A stretch of 20,399 nucleotides of DNA from JAKQLP01 sp964562165 (GTDB taxonomy: Bacteria; Patescibacteriota; Dojkabacteria; B142; OLB20): assembly GCA_964562165.1 (NCBI GenBank), contig CAZLRZ010000011.1, positions 1-20,399 of the forward strand, in the 5' to 3' direction. Of this stretch, positions 1 to 8,349 are shown piece after piece. The position numbers and the translations under genes were made by a program. Numbering within the stretch: the stretch's first letter is position 1; every line of letters starts with the position of its first letter. The notes beneath the pieces were generated by a model, which had not been told where the DNA came from, ran no database searches, and saw nothing but the letters and a program-made list of their open reading frames with translations.

Positions 1-253
1 CATAATCATATTTTTGAGATATTTTTTCTTTTATTAGTCGATTTAATGCCCTTAAGGATGTCTCTCTAGTAGAGTCAGTGCAGATAACCATAATATCAAT
101 ATCTGGTCCCCACATGAGATCGTATTTAAAGCTCCCATAGATTTTTACCTCGCCAAATTCTTTTAAAATGTTTATGAGATTGGTTTGTGCAAGTATTGAA
201 ATAGCCTCTGCCTTAGTTTTTTGTGAGTACTCTAAAATTTCTTTGTCGCTCAT
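1..253 (-). CDS. Nucleotidyltransferase-domain protein, C-terminus cut by the window edge
   Basis: I read this ORF from the minus strand. It starts at the ATG at 253-251 and runs off the left edge after 84 codons. The protein begins MSDKEILEYSQ and carries GSFKYDLMWGPDIDIMV at about residues 45-61. That is the GS...DxD signature of the polymerase-beta/MNT-type nucleotidyltransferase fold: a glycine-serine loop followed by two metal-binding aspartates, D58 and D60. An AAGGAT stretch about 9 nt upstream could serve as ribosome binding site, which is unusual here because most neighbours lack one. Such short domains occur as the MNT part of HEPN-MNT toxin-antitoxin pairs or as small stand-alone transferases. 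Without the rest of the gene and its downstream neighbour I cannot choose, and the substrate is unknown. Confidence 0.65.
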   Translation of the reverse strand, partial: MSDKEILEYSQKTKAEAISILAQTNLINILKEFGEVKIYGSFKYDLMWGPDIDIMVICTDSTRETSLRALNRLIKEKISQKYDY

Positions 254-297
254 TTGCTTTGATCCTTTTGGGATGAAATAAGGATGAATTGTTTGTC

Positions 298-329
298 AAA
301 AAAGATTGGAACACCCGTTCGGGTGTTCC
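298..329 (-). terminator. Rho-independent terminator of tRNA-Ser
   Basis: A perfect 9-bp stem GGAACACCC/GGGTGTTCC (308-316 with 321-329) closes a 4-nt loop. Read on the minus strand it is followed, after AATC, by six T residues (303-298). It lies about 50 nt beyond the tRNA-Ser 3' end and ahead of the nucleotidyltransferase gene, so it should end the tRNA transcript. Confidence 0.8.
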
Positions 330-378
330 CGACTTTTGTTTCTTTTCGACCACACTTTGTTTGTCTCAAAGACAAAAT

Positions 379-465
379 CGGAAGGGACAGGATTCGAACC
401 TGCGGTCCGATTGCTCGGACAATGGTTTTCAAGACCATCTCATTCGACCACTCTGACACCCTTCC
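379..465 (-). tRNA. tRNA-Ser(UGA)
   Basis: The 87-nt cloverleaf was read from the minus strand. The acceptor stem is GGAAGGG/CCCTTCC (465-459 with 386-380) with discriminator G at 379. The anticodon arm is ATGGT/ACCAT around loop CTTGAAA, giving anticodon TGA. A long variable arm (GTCCGAGCAATCGGAC) identifies a class II serine tRNA, and the T arm carries GGTTCGAATCC. CCA is not encoded, because the sequence continues ATTTT, so the CCA-adding enzyme must supply it. It is the only gene of its transcript, with its own promoter and terminator. Confidence 0.95.
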
Positions 466-489
466 ATTATGGTCAACATCATGCGAGTA

Positions 490-498
490 ATTATAACA
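490..498 (-). promoter_or_regulatory. Extended -10 promoter for tRNA-Ser
   Basis: On the minus strand the sequence is TGTTATAAT, an exact TGn-TATAAT extended -10. The -35 position (TTCATC at 17 bp) is weak, as is usual for extended -10 promoters. The expected start, near 483, is about 18 nt upstream of the tRNA. Confidence 0.6.
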
Positions 499-640
499 GA
501 TTTGATTTAATTGATGAATATTTTACTATGGGCTGGGTGTGTTTTGAATGTTAAAATTCGGTTTATATTCGGTTCCAAAGTGCAAAAGTATAAATAATTA
601 TAATGTACACCACTAACAACTTATTTTTTATAGATAAAGT

Positions 641-649
641 TGTTATAAT
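641..649 (+). promoter_or_regulatory. Extended -10 promoter for the penicillin-binding protein gene
   Basis: TGTTATAAT matches the TGn-TATAAT extended -10, with a poor -35 (TTATTT at 621-626). The expected start near 656 gives a leader of about 20 nt to the ATG at 676. It would leave only about 5 nt before the TTG at 661, which favours the ATG. A second TATAAT at 599-604 has no recognisable -35. Confidence 0.5.
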
Positions 650-675
650 TTTATATTGTTTTGATTGAATCAAAT

Positions 676-3600
676 ATGGCCTATTACACCTCACGAATAA
701 AACTAAAGAATAACTCAAGCCGATTAAATTCCAGAAAATGGAATTCACATAAAAGTAATCCCAAACGTAAATTAATAAACATAAATAAAGCTAAATTTAA
801 AAAGGCTTTTTTTGTGTTTTTATCAATCCTATTTATTGTTTTGGTTATTGGAGGTATTTACGCTTTTGGATGGTTGCAATCATTAACAGAACAATTGCCT
901 AGCCCTGACAAGCCATTTGGTGAAAAAAGCGCAGCTAGCGAGATTTATGACCGTAATGGACAATTACTATACAGAATATATGGAGATGAAAATCGTGATC
1001 CCATAAAAATGGCAGAAGTTCCTCCATTAATGAAATGGTCATTACTTGCAGCCGAAGATATGGATTTTTACAGCCATGGTGGTGTTGATCTAATTGCCGT
1101 TATTAGATGCGGAGTTGCAAATATAGCTAAAACTTCCGCATGCGGAGGCTCTACTATTACACAACAGTTGATCAAACAAACTGCTCTTACTAATGAGAGA
1201 AGTTATGAGAGAAAAATTAAAGAAGTCATACTTGCTTTAGAAATTGAAAAATCTAGAGGAAAAGATGAAATATTAGAGATGTATTTAAATGTTATTCCTG
1301 AAGGAAGTAACATTTATGGTATTAAAAGAGCTTCGTATGAATATTTTGGTAAGGATATTTCAGAACTAAATCTTGCTCAATACGCAATACTTGCGTCGAT
1401 TCCACAAGATCCAAATAATATGTCCCCTACTCGTTCAGCTAACGCCAATTCTAAAGATAGGGTTAAAGAAAGACAGCTTTATGTTCTTGATCAAATGCAG
1501 AAATATATCAATAAGATAAATGCTGATCATAAAGCCGAAACTGGATCAACCGAGGATATCGTAACTCAGGCAATGATTGATGAAGCAAGGACTTTTGAAT
1601 TAGTTTATACAACTGCTAAGAAAAGAGATGAATTAAAAGCTCCTCATTTTGTGTTCTATGTCCAAAAATTATTAATGGAACGTGGATATAATAATGGTGA
1701 GCCATTTTCGAAAGAAATGCTTTCCACCGGTGGATATAAAATCACTACAACTTTGAACCTTGAATATCAGGAAATCGCAGAGGAACAAGTAAAAGAAGCT
1801 GTCGATGTTTATGGTAGAAAATTCAAAGCTGAAAATGCCGCATTAGTTGCCATAAACCCAAGAAATGGAGAGGTTATGGCTTTGGTAGGATCGTATGACT
1901 ATTTTGGCACATCATCCCCTGCTGGCTGCTCAGGATCTACTTGTAGATTTGCTCCTGAGGTAAACATTATGGATACATTACAATCATATGGATCAAGTAT
2001 GAAGCCTATGATTTATTATTATGCAATTGAAAAAGGATTGATCTCTGCGGGTTCACTATTACCTGACATTCCTATCCAATTAGGAAATTATAAACCGAAA
2101 AACTTTGGTAATGTCTTTACAGGGATACGTCCAGCTAGACTTCAATTAAGGGAATCTCAAAATATCCCTCCAATCTATATGGTAGAACAATTAGGGGTTG
2201 ATAATTTTATTAATGAAATGAAGCAATGGGGCTATACGACATTAACCGATCCTAGAGGATATGGACCAGCTATTGCTGTTGGTGGAGCCGATATAAAGCT
2301 AATTGAGCATGCACAAGCCTATGGAGTACTTGCCAATGAAGGTAAGTTAGTTAAACACGAAGTTGTATTAAAGATTGTTGATAGAGATGGAAATGTGGTT
2401 TATGAGTATAAGCCTGTAGAAGAACAAGTGGCTGATCCAAGAGCTACATTTATCGTAAGTGATATTTTAAACGCAAACAAAGTTGGTCCGGCCTTAAATA
2501 AAAGAAATGGCGGAAGTGAATACAGCGGTTGGGATTATAGAGATATTGCAGGCAAAACCGGTACATCAGAAGATAGTAAAGAAACCCTTTTTGCTACTTA
2601 CACTCCAGAAATGGTTGTAATTGGATGGCTTGGTAATAATAACAATGAGCCTATGTCTTCGAGTGGTACAGGATTTAGTTCGGCAAGGCCTTGGGTTGCT
2701 AAGTATATGCTTAGAATTGGCAATACCTTCCCCCCTACTCCATTTAATCGACCAGCAGGTGTTGTTTCTAAAGGAACCTGTGAAGGTGAAGGTGATGCTT
2801 GCTCTGGCTTTGGTGCGGATTTGGGTATAGTAGATTTGGCAGTCCCACAATACGTAACAGTAAAAGATTACTTGGTATGTACTGATCAATTGGATCATTT
2901 AGCCAGACAAATTGATAGTAACTTAGGATTGGCCACCACAGTAAGATACAAAAAATTCATAATGCCAAATACTAAATTACAACCATTTCTAGATAAATGG
3001 GTTAGCGGCAAGCCAGAATTAAATGGAACTGTTCCTTCGGAAAACTGCACAATTAATAGAAATCCAAGTGGCACGGATGCGCCTTGGGCTGTAATTTCGT
3101 CACCTAGCTCTGGCCAATCTGTTGCGGGGCCAAATGTATCATTGCAAGTTGGGTTTAATGCCTTTACTGCCAATACAGGTGCTACTATTACAGAAGTTAA
3201 AGTATTCTTGGACGGAGGAGGTTCTCCTGTTGTAACTGCAACTTCATTACCATACTCTGGAACGTTAAATCTTGGGACTCTATCTGGTGGCACTCATACG
3301 TTGAGTTTCAAGGTAAAAGATTCACTTGGAAATCAAGGAACATCAACGGTTCAATTCCAAGTTACATTGCCTACCTACACAATTTCAATAAGCGGAACCG
3401 GATTGAGTGACTTATCAGTTGGGCAAACAGTAAATATTGATTATGCGTTTTTACCAGATACATCTTTGCCTTTAACATCAGTAAAACTTTTCTTAAGTGG
3501 AGCTGCTACGGGGACTTGCGTATCCGGCAATACTGGGAAATGTACATTTAAAGCTCCTGCTGCGTCAAGTGGCGGAGTTTCAGCTCAATATACCGACTAT

Positions 3601-3678
3601 CAAATATATGTTGAAGGTAACCACGAAGGAACCAAGATCAAAAGTAACGAATTAACAATAAGGGTAAAAAACCCCTAA
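676..3678 (+). CDS. Class A penicillin-binding protein (GT51 glycosyltransferase plus transpeptidase) with C-terminal Ig-like domains
   Basis: A bifunctional peptidoglycan synthase. Numbering is from the upstream TTG at 661; the ATG is residue 6. After a basic cytoplasmic tail, one membrane segment (about 47-70) anchors it. The GT51 domain (about 90-260) shows the catalytic-Glu motif AAEDMDFYSHGG (E132) and GGSTITQQL (162-170), which polymerise glycan from lipid II. The transpeptidase domain (about 390-690) has SSMK (S445/K448), SQN (499-501) and KTGT (632-635), which cross-link peptides, so both activities look intact. A Cys-containing linker (about 700-800) leads to two Ig-like beta domains (about 806-900 and 905-1003), presumably for wall binding. 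At about 1000 aa it is longer than most PBP1a/1b proteins because of this tail. No Shine-Dalgarno is visible. It is monocistronic and convergent with pheT. Confidence 0.95.
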   Translation: MAYYTSRIKLKNNSSRLNSRKWNSHKSNPKRKLININKAKFKKAFFVFLSILFIVLVIGGIYAFGWLQSLTEQLPSPDKPFGEKSAASEIYDRNGQLLYRIYGDENRDPIKMAEVPPLMKWSLLAAEDMDFYSHGGVDLIAVIRCGVANIAKTSACGGSTITQQLIKQTALTNERSYERKIKEVILALEIEKSRGKDEILEMYLNVIPEGSNIYGIKRASYEYFGKDISELNLAQYAILASIPQDPNNMSPTRSANANSKDRVKERQLYVLDQMQKYINKINADHKAETGSTEDIVTQAMIDEARTFELVYTTAKKRDELKAPHFVFYVQKLLMERGYNNGEPFSKEMLSTGGYKITTTLNLEYQEIAEEQVKEAVDVYGRKFKAENAALVAINPRNGEVMALVGSYDYFGTSSPAGCSGSTCRFAPEVNIMDTLQSYGSSMKPMIYYYAIEKGLISAGSLLPDIPIQLGNYKPKNFGNVFTGIRPARLQLRESQNIPPIYMVEQLGVDNFINEMKQWGYTTLTDPRGYGPAIAVGGADIKLIEHAQAYGVLANEGKLVKHEVVLKIVDRDGNVVYEYKPVEEQVADPRATFIVSDILNANKVGPALNKRNGGSEYSGWDYRDIAGKTGTSEDSKETLFATYTPEMVVIGWLGNNNNEPMSSSGTGFSSARPWVAKYMLRIGNTFPPTPFNRPAGVVSKGTCEGEGDACSGFGADLGIVDLAVPQYVTVKDYLVCTDQLDHLARQIDSNLGLATTVRYKKFIMPNTKLQPFLDKWVSGKPELNGTVPSENCTINRNPSGTDAPWAVISSPSSGQSVAGPNVSLQVGFNAFTANTGATITEVKVFLDGGGSPVVTATSLPYSGTLNLGTLSGGTHTLSFKVKDSLGNQGTSTVQFQVTLPTYTISISGTGLSDLSVGQTVNIDYAFLPDTSLPLTSVKLFLSGAATGTCVSGNTGKCTFKAPAASSGGVSAQYTDYQIYVEGNHEGTKIKSNELTIRVKNP

Positions 3679-3706
3679 ATTACATTTAAAAAAGGGTTCT
3701 TATTTA
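3666..3706. terminator. Bidirectional terminator between the PBP gene and pheT
   Basis: AACCC (3670-3674) pairs with GGGTT (3694-3698), and an inner AAAT/ATTT pair shortens the loop. On the minus strand the stem is followed by six T residues (3671-3666, ending pheT). On the plus strand it is followed by the U-rich CTTATTTATT (ending the PBP gene). It overlaps the 3' ends of both genes. The 5-bp outer stem is modest. Confidence 0.5.
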
Positions 3707-6150
3707 TTCCTGAATTCTGCTTTGAGGTTTTTAGATATAACCGAAGTAATTTCTTCTATTACTTTGTTAGTTCCCTCGTCTGTCAAAGTCTTTTCAGTGC
3801 TTTGAATAGTAATAGAAATGGTTATGCTCTTTTGTGATTTGTTTTCCTCATTAAAATACTGATCAATAAATTCAATTTGTTTTAGAAGTGGGTTATTCAA
3901 AGAATTAACCTGATTTTCAATCTCAGAATATTTGACCTCTTTATTCACCCAAAAACTTAAATCTCTTTTAATAGATTGGTAATTTGAAATGGGTTCAAAT
4001 CTTTTATCAAAATTTACAGCCTCGATAATCTCATCAATATTAATCTCAAAGACCCCTATTCTACCCTGCAATTCAAATGTTTGAAGAACCTTTGGATGAA
4101 GTTCAGAAATTATTCCTACAACTTTACTATTTAAACTAATAGTTGCGGTTCTACCTAAATGTAGAATGTTTTTTAATGGATTAAATTCACCCAGATCTTT
4201 TGCTTCATCGATAACTAAAGGTAAAGATAACTCGGATTGAAGTTTTTCGATGATGCCTTTGGTCTTTAAGAATATATTCTCATCAACTGGATCCAACATA
4301 ACACAACCGATATGATATGGCTGGTTATGAAGTCCTTCTTCCGCTATTGTTTTATAAACAACTCTGTCTCTCTCGTAAACATTAATCTCTTTATAGTTTT
4401 TACTATTTTGAAAAGCGACTTCAATTAAGCTTGGTAATAAGGAAGTCCTTAAATACTCTCTTTCAGGAGAAATTGGATTTGAAATTTTTAGGCAATTATT
4501 TATATCTAAATTTAACTTGTCGTATAAATCTTTACCGATAAATGAATAGGTTGTAACTTCATCAACCCCTAAACTTGATAAAAGCGAAGTAGTTTTTCTT
4601 TTTAATTTCAAGAATTTATTTGGTATTACAGATTGAACGTCCCTTTTTGGATATGTTGGGACAAAATTGTGATATCCATAAATACGGGCAATTTCTTCTA
4701 GAAGGTCTTGAGCCATATTTAAGTCGGGCCTAAATGAAGGGATCAATAAGCTTACAGGTAAGTTATTATCAGGAATACTTGTTAAATTAGGCACTTTTTC
4801 GGCGTCTTCTATAATACAACCTATCCTTGTGAAGATGTCGAAAATTTCTCTAACACTTAGTTCTATCCCTAAAAATCTTTTAACCAAAGTTAAATCAAAG
4901 TTTATACGTTTTTCACCTGCTGGTTCGGGGTAATAATCAATGACTTCGGATGCAGTTTCTGTATTTGCAACATCTGACATCAATTGTATGGTTTGCTTTA
5001 AGGCCAAATCGATTTTTGCTGGGTCTTGGCCTTTTTCGAATCTAATACTAGCCTCTGTTCTTAATCCTAATTTGCGAGACGCTTTTCTAATTGTATACAT
5101 GTTAAAGTTTGCCGCCTCTATGATGATATTTTTGGTCTCGTTATTTATAGACGAACTAACACCGCCCATTATACCTGCAATGCCCTCTACACCATCGTTA
5201 GAGCTGATTGTGATGGTGTTTTCGTCTAGTGAATACTCTTTTTCATCTATACCTTTAACTTTTTCATTTTGTTTCGCAAAACGGACAGTTAATTTGTGGT
5301 CTTTGACTTTATCATAATCATAAGTGTGAAGTGGTTGGCCTAGATCCAACATAATATAGTTAGCTATATCAACAATATTGTTAATTGATCGAATATTTAC
5401 CGATTCTAATAATACTTTTAACCAAAATGGAGATGTTTTAACGTGAGCATCAGATAAAACTATTGCACTGAATCGTTCACAGAATTTCTTTTCTACCTTT
5501 GATTGAATTTCCAGCTCTAGTTTTTGAGTTGGAATAATTGGTTGTAATTGATCGTTTTCTACAAAGGGAATATTTAAAATGGCAGAGATCTCTCTTGCTA
5601 TGCCTCTATGAGAAAAACAGTCAGGCCTATTGCTTAAAGACTTGTTTTCAATTTCGTAAATATAATCTTTGAGGTAAGGAGTTAAATCGGTGCCTATTCT
5701 TATTTCGGGCTCTAAAATCATAATGCCCTCGTGAGAATTGCTGATGCCGAGTTCTTTTTCTGAACAAATCATACCAAAGGAAGTTATTTCAAAAAGAGTT
5801 CTTATACCAATATCGACTGTTTTTGGGGAATCTCCATGTGAGTTATAGACTACTCCACCGGGAAGGCATACTGCTACCTTAATACCCTTAGTAACATTAG
5901 AGGCTCCACAAATAATATCTTTAATTTCACTATCTGAAATTTTTACTTTTGTATGAGTTAGATTTTTGCTTTTTTCAATTTTTGTGGCTTCCATAACTTC
6001 GCCAACAACAATATTTTGCAACTCTTGTCTTGATGGTTTAATGGATTCAACTTCAGCAAGCTTAACAGTTAATGTATCGGCTATTTGTTGTTTAGAAATT
6101 TCATCTATTGTAGGAAGGTATTTTTTTAGCCAGTTATGAGATATGAGCAT
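3700..6150 (-). CDS. pheT: Phenylalanyl-tRNA synthetase beta subunit
   Basis: The beta chain of the (alpha-beta)2 enzyme that charges tRNA-Phe. At 816 residues it has the full bacterial architecture. There is an N-terminal helix-turn segment, then an EMAP/OB-type tRNA-binding domain (about 42-155, with CGASNV). The B3/B4 editing module (about 215-385) hydrolyses Tyr-tRNA(Phe), and SNRPDCFSHRGIARE (173-187) precedes it. Then come a B5 domain (about 410-485), a class-II-like core without catalytic role (about 500-690), and a ferredoxin-fold anticodon-binding domain (about 720-815). The ATG sits one base after the pheS stop (TAA-A-ATG), so translation is probably coupled to pheS and needs no separate ribosome binding site. 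It is the last gene of the infC-rpmI-rplT-pheS-pheT block. Confidence 0.97.
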   Translation of the reverse strand: MLISHNWLKKYLPTIDEISKQQIADTLTVKLAEVESIKPSRQELQNIVVGEVMEATKIEKSKNLTHTKVKISDSEIKDIICGASNVTKGIKVAVCLPGGVVYNSHGDSPKTVDIGIRTLFEITSFGMICSEKELGISNSHEGIMILEPEIRIGTDLTPYLKDYIYEIENKSLSNRPDCFSHRGIAREISAILNIPFVENDQLQPIIPTQKLELEIQSKVEKKFCERFSAIVLSDAHVKTSPFWLKVLLESVNIRSINNIVDIANYIMLDLGQPLHTYDYDKVKDHKLTVRFAKQNEKVKGIDEKEYSLDENTITISSNDGVEGIAGIMGGVSSSINNETKNIIIEAANFNMYTIRKASRKLGLRTEASIRFEKGQDPAKIDLALKQTIQLMSDVANTETASEVIDYYPEPAGEKRINFDLTLVKRFLGIELSVREIFDIFTRIGCIIEDAEKVPNLTSIPDNNLPVSLLIPSFRPDLNMAQDLLEEIARIYGYHNFVPTYPKRDVQSVIPNKFLKLKRKTTSLLSSLGVDEVTTYSFIGKDLYDKLNLDINNCLKISNPISPEREYLRTSLLPSLIEVAFQNSKNYKEINVYERDRVVYKTIAEEGLHNQPYHIGCVMLDPVDENIFLKTKGIIEKLQSELSLPLVIDEAKDLGEFNPLKNILHLGRTATISLNSKVVGIISELHPKVLQTFELQGRIGVFEINIDEIIEAVNFDKRFEPISNYQSIKRDLSFWVNKEVKYSEIENQVNSLNNPLLKQIEFIDQYFNEENKSQKSITISITIQSTEKTLTDEGTNKVIEEITSVISKNLKAEFRNK

Positions 6151-6151
6151 T

Positions 6152-7195
6152 TTAGAATTGTTTTATAAAATCTAGATTTCCGCTATTGAATAATCGAACG
6201 TCCCCGATATTATATTTTAATTGGATTATTCTTTCTAAACCAACTCCCCAGGCGAAGCCTGAATAAGTATTTGGATCAATTCCGCCCATTTCTAAAACTT
6301 TAGGATGAATCATTCCGCAGCCTAGGATTTCTAGCCAGCCGGTCTGTTTACATAATGGGCAACCTTTACCGTCACAAATAACGCAGGTTAATGACATCAT
6401 TCCGCCAGGTTCGACAAATGGAAAGAAATCAGGTGTGAATTTTACTTCAATTTCTTTTTCGTAAAACTTTGAAAAGAATTCTTTCAAGGTACCTAACATA
6501 TCTGGCAAAGTAATGTTCTTATCGATATAGATCCCTTCTACTTGGTTGAATGTATGTTCATGCCTGGCATCAGTTGCTTCGTTTCTAAAGCATCTTCCGA
6601 TTACGATTGCTCTAATTGGAATAGTCGATGACTTCATAATTCTGTTTTGCATCGAAGATGTATGAGTAATTGCAATCTGACCGTCTTCGGTCCAAAAAGT
6701 ATCCCAACTATCTCGCGCTGGATGTTCTGGTGGTAAATTTAGAGATTCAAAAGTGTGGTAGTCATCATCAATTAAATATGGATAATAAACTTCAAAGCCC
6801 ATTTTCATGAATATATCTTCAATTTGCTCGGTTAGTTGTGTGGTTGGGTGAATGTGCCCAATTTTGGTTGGTTTTCCAGGTAGGGTTACGTCGATCTTTT
6901 CTGTCTGTTCAATATTTTTATATTTCTCTTCGAGCAAATTTTTGATTTTTTGATCAATTTTATTCTCGATTTCATTTTTGATTTTGTTTGAAAGTTGGCC
7001 AATTGCCTTTTTACCTTCATTATCAAGATCTTTAATCCCCCTAAGGATTTTAGTGAGTTCTGACTTTCTGCCTAGAAATTGAATACGTAGAGCTTCAAGA
7101 GTATCTTTATCTTTTGCTTCGTTGATTTTGCCTAATGCATCGGAAGACATATCCTGCAAGTCTTTCTGAAGATTGACAATAGGATTATTCTCCAT
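6152..7195 (-). CDS. pheS: Phenylalanyl-tRNA synthetase alpha subunit
   Basis: The catalytic class II subunit, 347 residues. The N-terminal coiled-coil arm (about 5-95) contains the family sequence FLGRKSELT (40-48). The catalytic domain has motif 2 (FRNEATDARHEHTFNQVEG, 203-221) and motif 3 (GVGLERI, 317-323). Four cysteines (C271, C274, C279, C282) in a CxxC-GKG-CxxC arrangement precede TGWLEILGCGMIHP. As I recall, the same knuckle occurs in Gram-positive PheS and is absent from E. coli PheS, so it is not novel. It starts 33 nt after rplT with no Shine-Dalgarno and is coupled to pheT by a one-base gap. Confidence 0.97.
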   Translation of the reverse strand: MENNPIVNLQKDLQDMSSDALGKINEAKDKDTLEALRIQFLGRKSELTKILRGIKDLDNEGKKAIGQLSNKIKNEIENKIDQKIKNLLEEKYKNIEQTEKIDVTLPGKPTKIGHIHPTTQLTEQIEDIFMKMGFEVYYPYLIDDDYHTFESLNLPPEHPARDSWDTFWTEDGQIAITHTSSMQNRIMKSSTIPIRAIVIGRCFRNEATDARHEHTFNQVEGIYIDKNITLPDMLGTLKEFFSKFYEKEIEVKFTPDFFPFVEPGGMMSLTCVICDGKGCPLCKQTGWLEILGCGMIHPKVLEMGGIDPNTYSGFAWGVGLERIIQLKYNIGDVRLFNSGNLDFIKQF

Positions 7196-7228
7196 AGAAA
7201 TTCAATATTATTTTGAATAAAGTAAGTA

Positions 7229-7570
7229 TTATTTTACCTTATTTACAATCGCTGTAAATACTTCTTTTTGATCTAGTGCGAAGCCTGCGAGTATTTTTCT
7301 ATTAATCTCAATATTGTTGAGTTTTAATTTATTAATGAATTCGCTATATTTCAAACCTGTTCCGGTTAAGCCTGCGTTTATTCTGCTAATCCATAATTCT
7401 CTGAATTGACCATATCTGTGTCTTCTGTCTACCAAAGAATATTGACCAGCATGCATCATAGCCTCATGGGCTCTTTTGAATAATTTGCTATTTGATAATC
7501 TATAGCCTTTTGCTAAGTCTAAGACTGCTTTATGACGTCTGTGTCTAACTGTACCTCTTTTAATTCTCAT
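7229..7570 (-). CDS. rplT: Large ribosomal subunit protein bL20
   Basis: A 113-residue bL20, the usual length. It is a basic protein with a long N-terminal helix rich in Arg/Lys/His (RIKRGTVRHRRHKAVLDLAKGY) that penetrates 23S rRNA early in 50S assembly. The globular C-terminal part has the typical DRRHRYGQFRELWISRINAG and ends AGFALDQKEVF. It starts 9 nt after the rpmI stop with no Shine-Dalgarno, so it is probably translated by coupling with rpmI. In E. coli and Bacillus bL20 represses this operon through a leader RNA; the leader here seems too short for such a structure. Confidence 0.97.
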   Translation of the reverse strand: MRIKRGTVRHRRHKAVLDLAKGYRLSNSKLFKRAHEAMMHAGQYSLVDRRHRYGQFRELWISRINAGLTGTGLKYSEFINKLKLNNIEINRKILAGFALDQKEVFTAIVNKVK

Positions 7571-7579
7571 AGTATTTTA

Positions 7580-7777
7580 TTAAATTAATTTAACAAGTTT
7601 TTTAATATCTCCGTTATTTGAGAGAGTTTGAATACCTTTCTTTCTAGCTTTTTGACCTCTATTTTTATTAGCTTTAAGATGTGAATTATCACCTTGTGAG
7701 TAATGTCTTACTTTACCACTAGGAGTAATTTTAAATCTTTTCGCTGTCGCTTTGTGCGTTTTTTGTTTCGTTTTCAT
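7580..7777 (-). CDS. rpmI: Large ribosomal subunit protein bL35
   Basis: A 65-residue, strongly basic bL35. It starts MKTKQKTHKATAKRFK, the family's KxKTHxxxxKRF opening, so this ATG is the right start even though it lies inside the 3' end of infC. The two reading frames overlap by 47 nt (7731-7777), far more than the few bases usual in operons. Upstream is only a weak purine run (AAAAAGAAA), so initiation may rely on ribosomes already translating the infC end. It sits between infC and rplT as in most bacteria. Confidence 0.95.
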   Translation of the reverse strand: MKTKQKTHKATAKRFKITPSGKVRHYSQGDNSHLKANKNRGQKARKKGIQTLSNNGDIKKLVKLI

Positions 7778-8282
7778 TTTCTTTTTCGTTAACTTTAATT
7801 ATTTTTAATGGTCTGACAATCCAATAGATGTTTTGACCTTCTAATTTAGCTACTTCATTGTTTTCAAGGATGAAACCTTGAAGAGCTATTTTAATTTTCT
7901 CTAATAATGCCCATAACTGAGCATGAGGAATTCTTCCTCTACCCTTTATAGTGATTTTTACTGGGTGTTTTTTTAGTAAAAATTCTTTAATCCTTTCAAT
8001 TTTATGTCCAAAATCTCCATCTCCAATAAAAGCTTTGAACCACATTTCCTTCATCTCAATAGTTTTGCCTTTATTATCTTTTTTCTTCTTTTCTTGCTGA
8101 TATTTGAACTTTGACCATGACAAAATTTTAGCAACCGGTGGATTTGTGTTTGGGGAAACCTCAATTAAATCGAGATCTTGTTCTTTTGCAATCCTCAACG
8201 CCTCGTTTTTATCCAAAATCCCGAGTTGTGTACCGTCAAAGTCAATCACCATAAGCTTTGGTGAGCTTATGAATTCGTTCAT
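7731..8282 (-). CDS. infC: Translation initiation factor IF-3
   Basis: IF3 binds the 30S subunit, prevents premature 50S joining and monitors the start codon and initiator tRNA. The N domain (1-70) has GTQLGILDKNEALRIAKEQDLDLIEVSP and PPVAKILSWSKFKYQQEKKKK, matching the family patterns QLG...EAL.IA and PPV.RI.DY.KF.YE. The C domain (about 80-165) contains KGRGRIPHAQLW. A hydrophilic tail (NEKENENETKNAQSDSEKI) is encoded partly in the overlap with rpmI. The ATG at 8282 is the only normal start available. The frame stays open further upstream and reads FNRYK just before it, similar in flavour to residues before NE in longer IF3s. A strong TAAAGGAG lies 15 nt from the ATG, farther than optimal. 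Confidence 0.95.
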   Translation of the reverse strand: MNEFISSPKLMVIDFDGTQLGILDKNEALRIAKEQDLDLIEVSPNTNPPVAKILSWSKFKYQQEKKKKDNKGKTIEMKEMWFKAFIGDGDFGHKIERIKEFLLKKHPVKITIKGRGRIPHAQLWALLEKIKIALQGFILENNEVAKLEGQNIYWIVRPLKIIKVNEKENENETKNAQSDSEKI

Positions 8283-8297
8283 TTTGTATCGGTTAAA

Positions 8298-8305
8298 CTC
8301 CTTTA
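8298..8305 (-). promoter_or_regulatory. infC: Shine-Dalgarno of infC, unusually distant
   Basis: TAAAGGAG on the minus strand is the best Shine-Dalgarno in the window. Fifteen bases separate it from the infC ATG, instead of the usual 5-9. No ATG, GTG or TTG lies in the right frame between them. Either the spacing is tolerated or shortened by folding, or initiation differs in some way, as infC start codons often do (AUU in E. coli). Confidence 0.55.
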
Positions 8306-8349
8306 CAGGTTGATATCTATTAAATTGTCTATAGGGTTTGTGAAAAGGT

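Noticed and set aside
360..376. Hairpin TTTGTCT-CAA-AGACAAA just after the tRNA-Ser 3' end
   Set aside because: It lacks a T tract; the stronger hairpin with T6 at 298-329 explains termination. It may only aid 3' processing.
661..675. TTG at 661 as start of the penicillin-binding protein
   Set aside because: The extended -10 box predicts transcription from about 656, leaving almost no leader. ATG at 676 is the better start, and there is no Shine-Dalgarno to support TTG.
6352..6387. Four-cysteine knuckle in PheS as a novel insertion
   Set aside because: To my knowledge the same CxxC-GxG-CxxC knuckle occurs in Gram-positive PheS proteins, so it is an old family variant.
7196..7228. T-box or tRNA-Phe-type attenuator in front of pheS
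   Set aside because: The gap to rplT is 33 nt and carries no stem-loops or T-box sequence.
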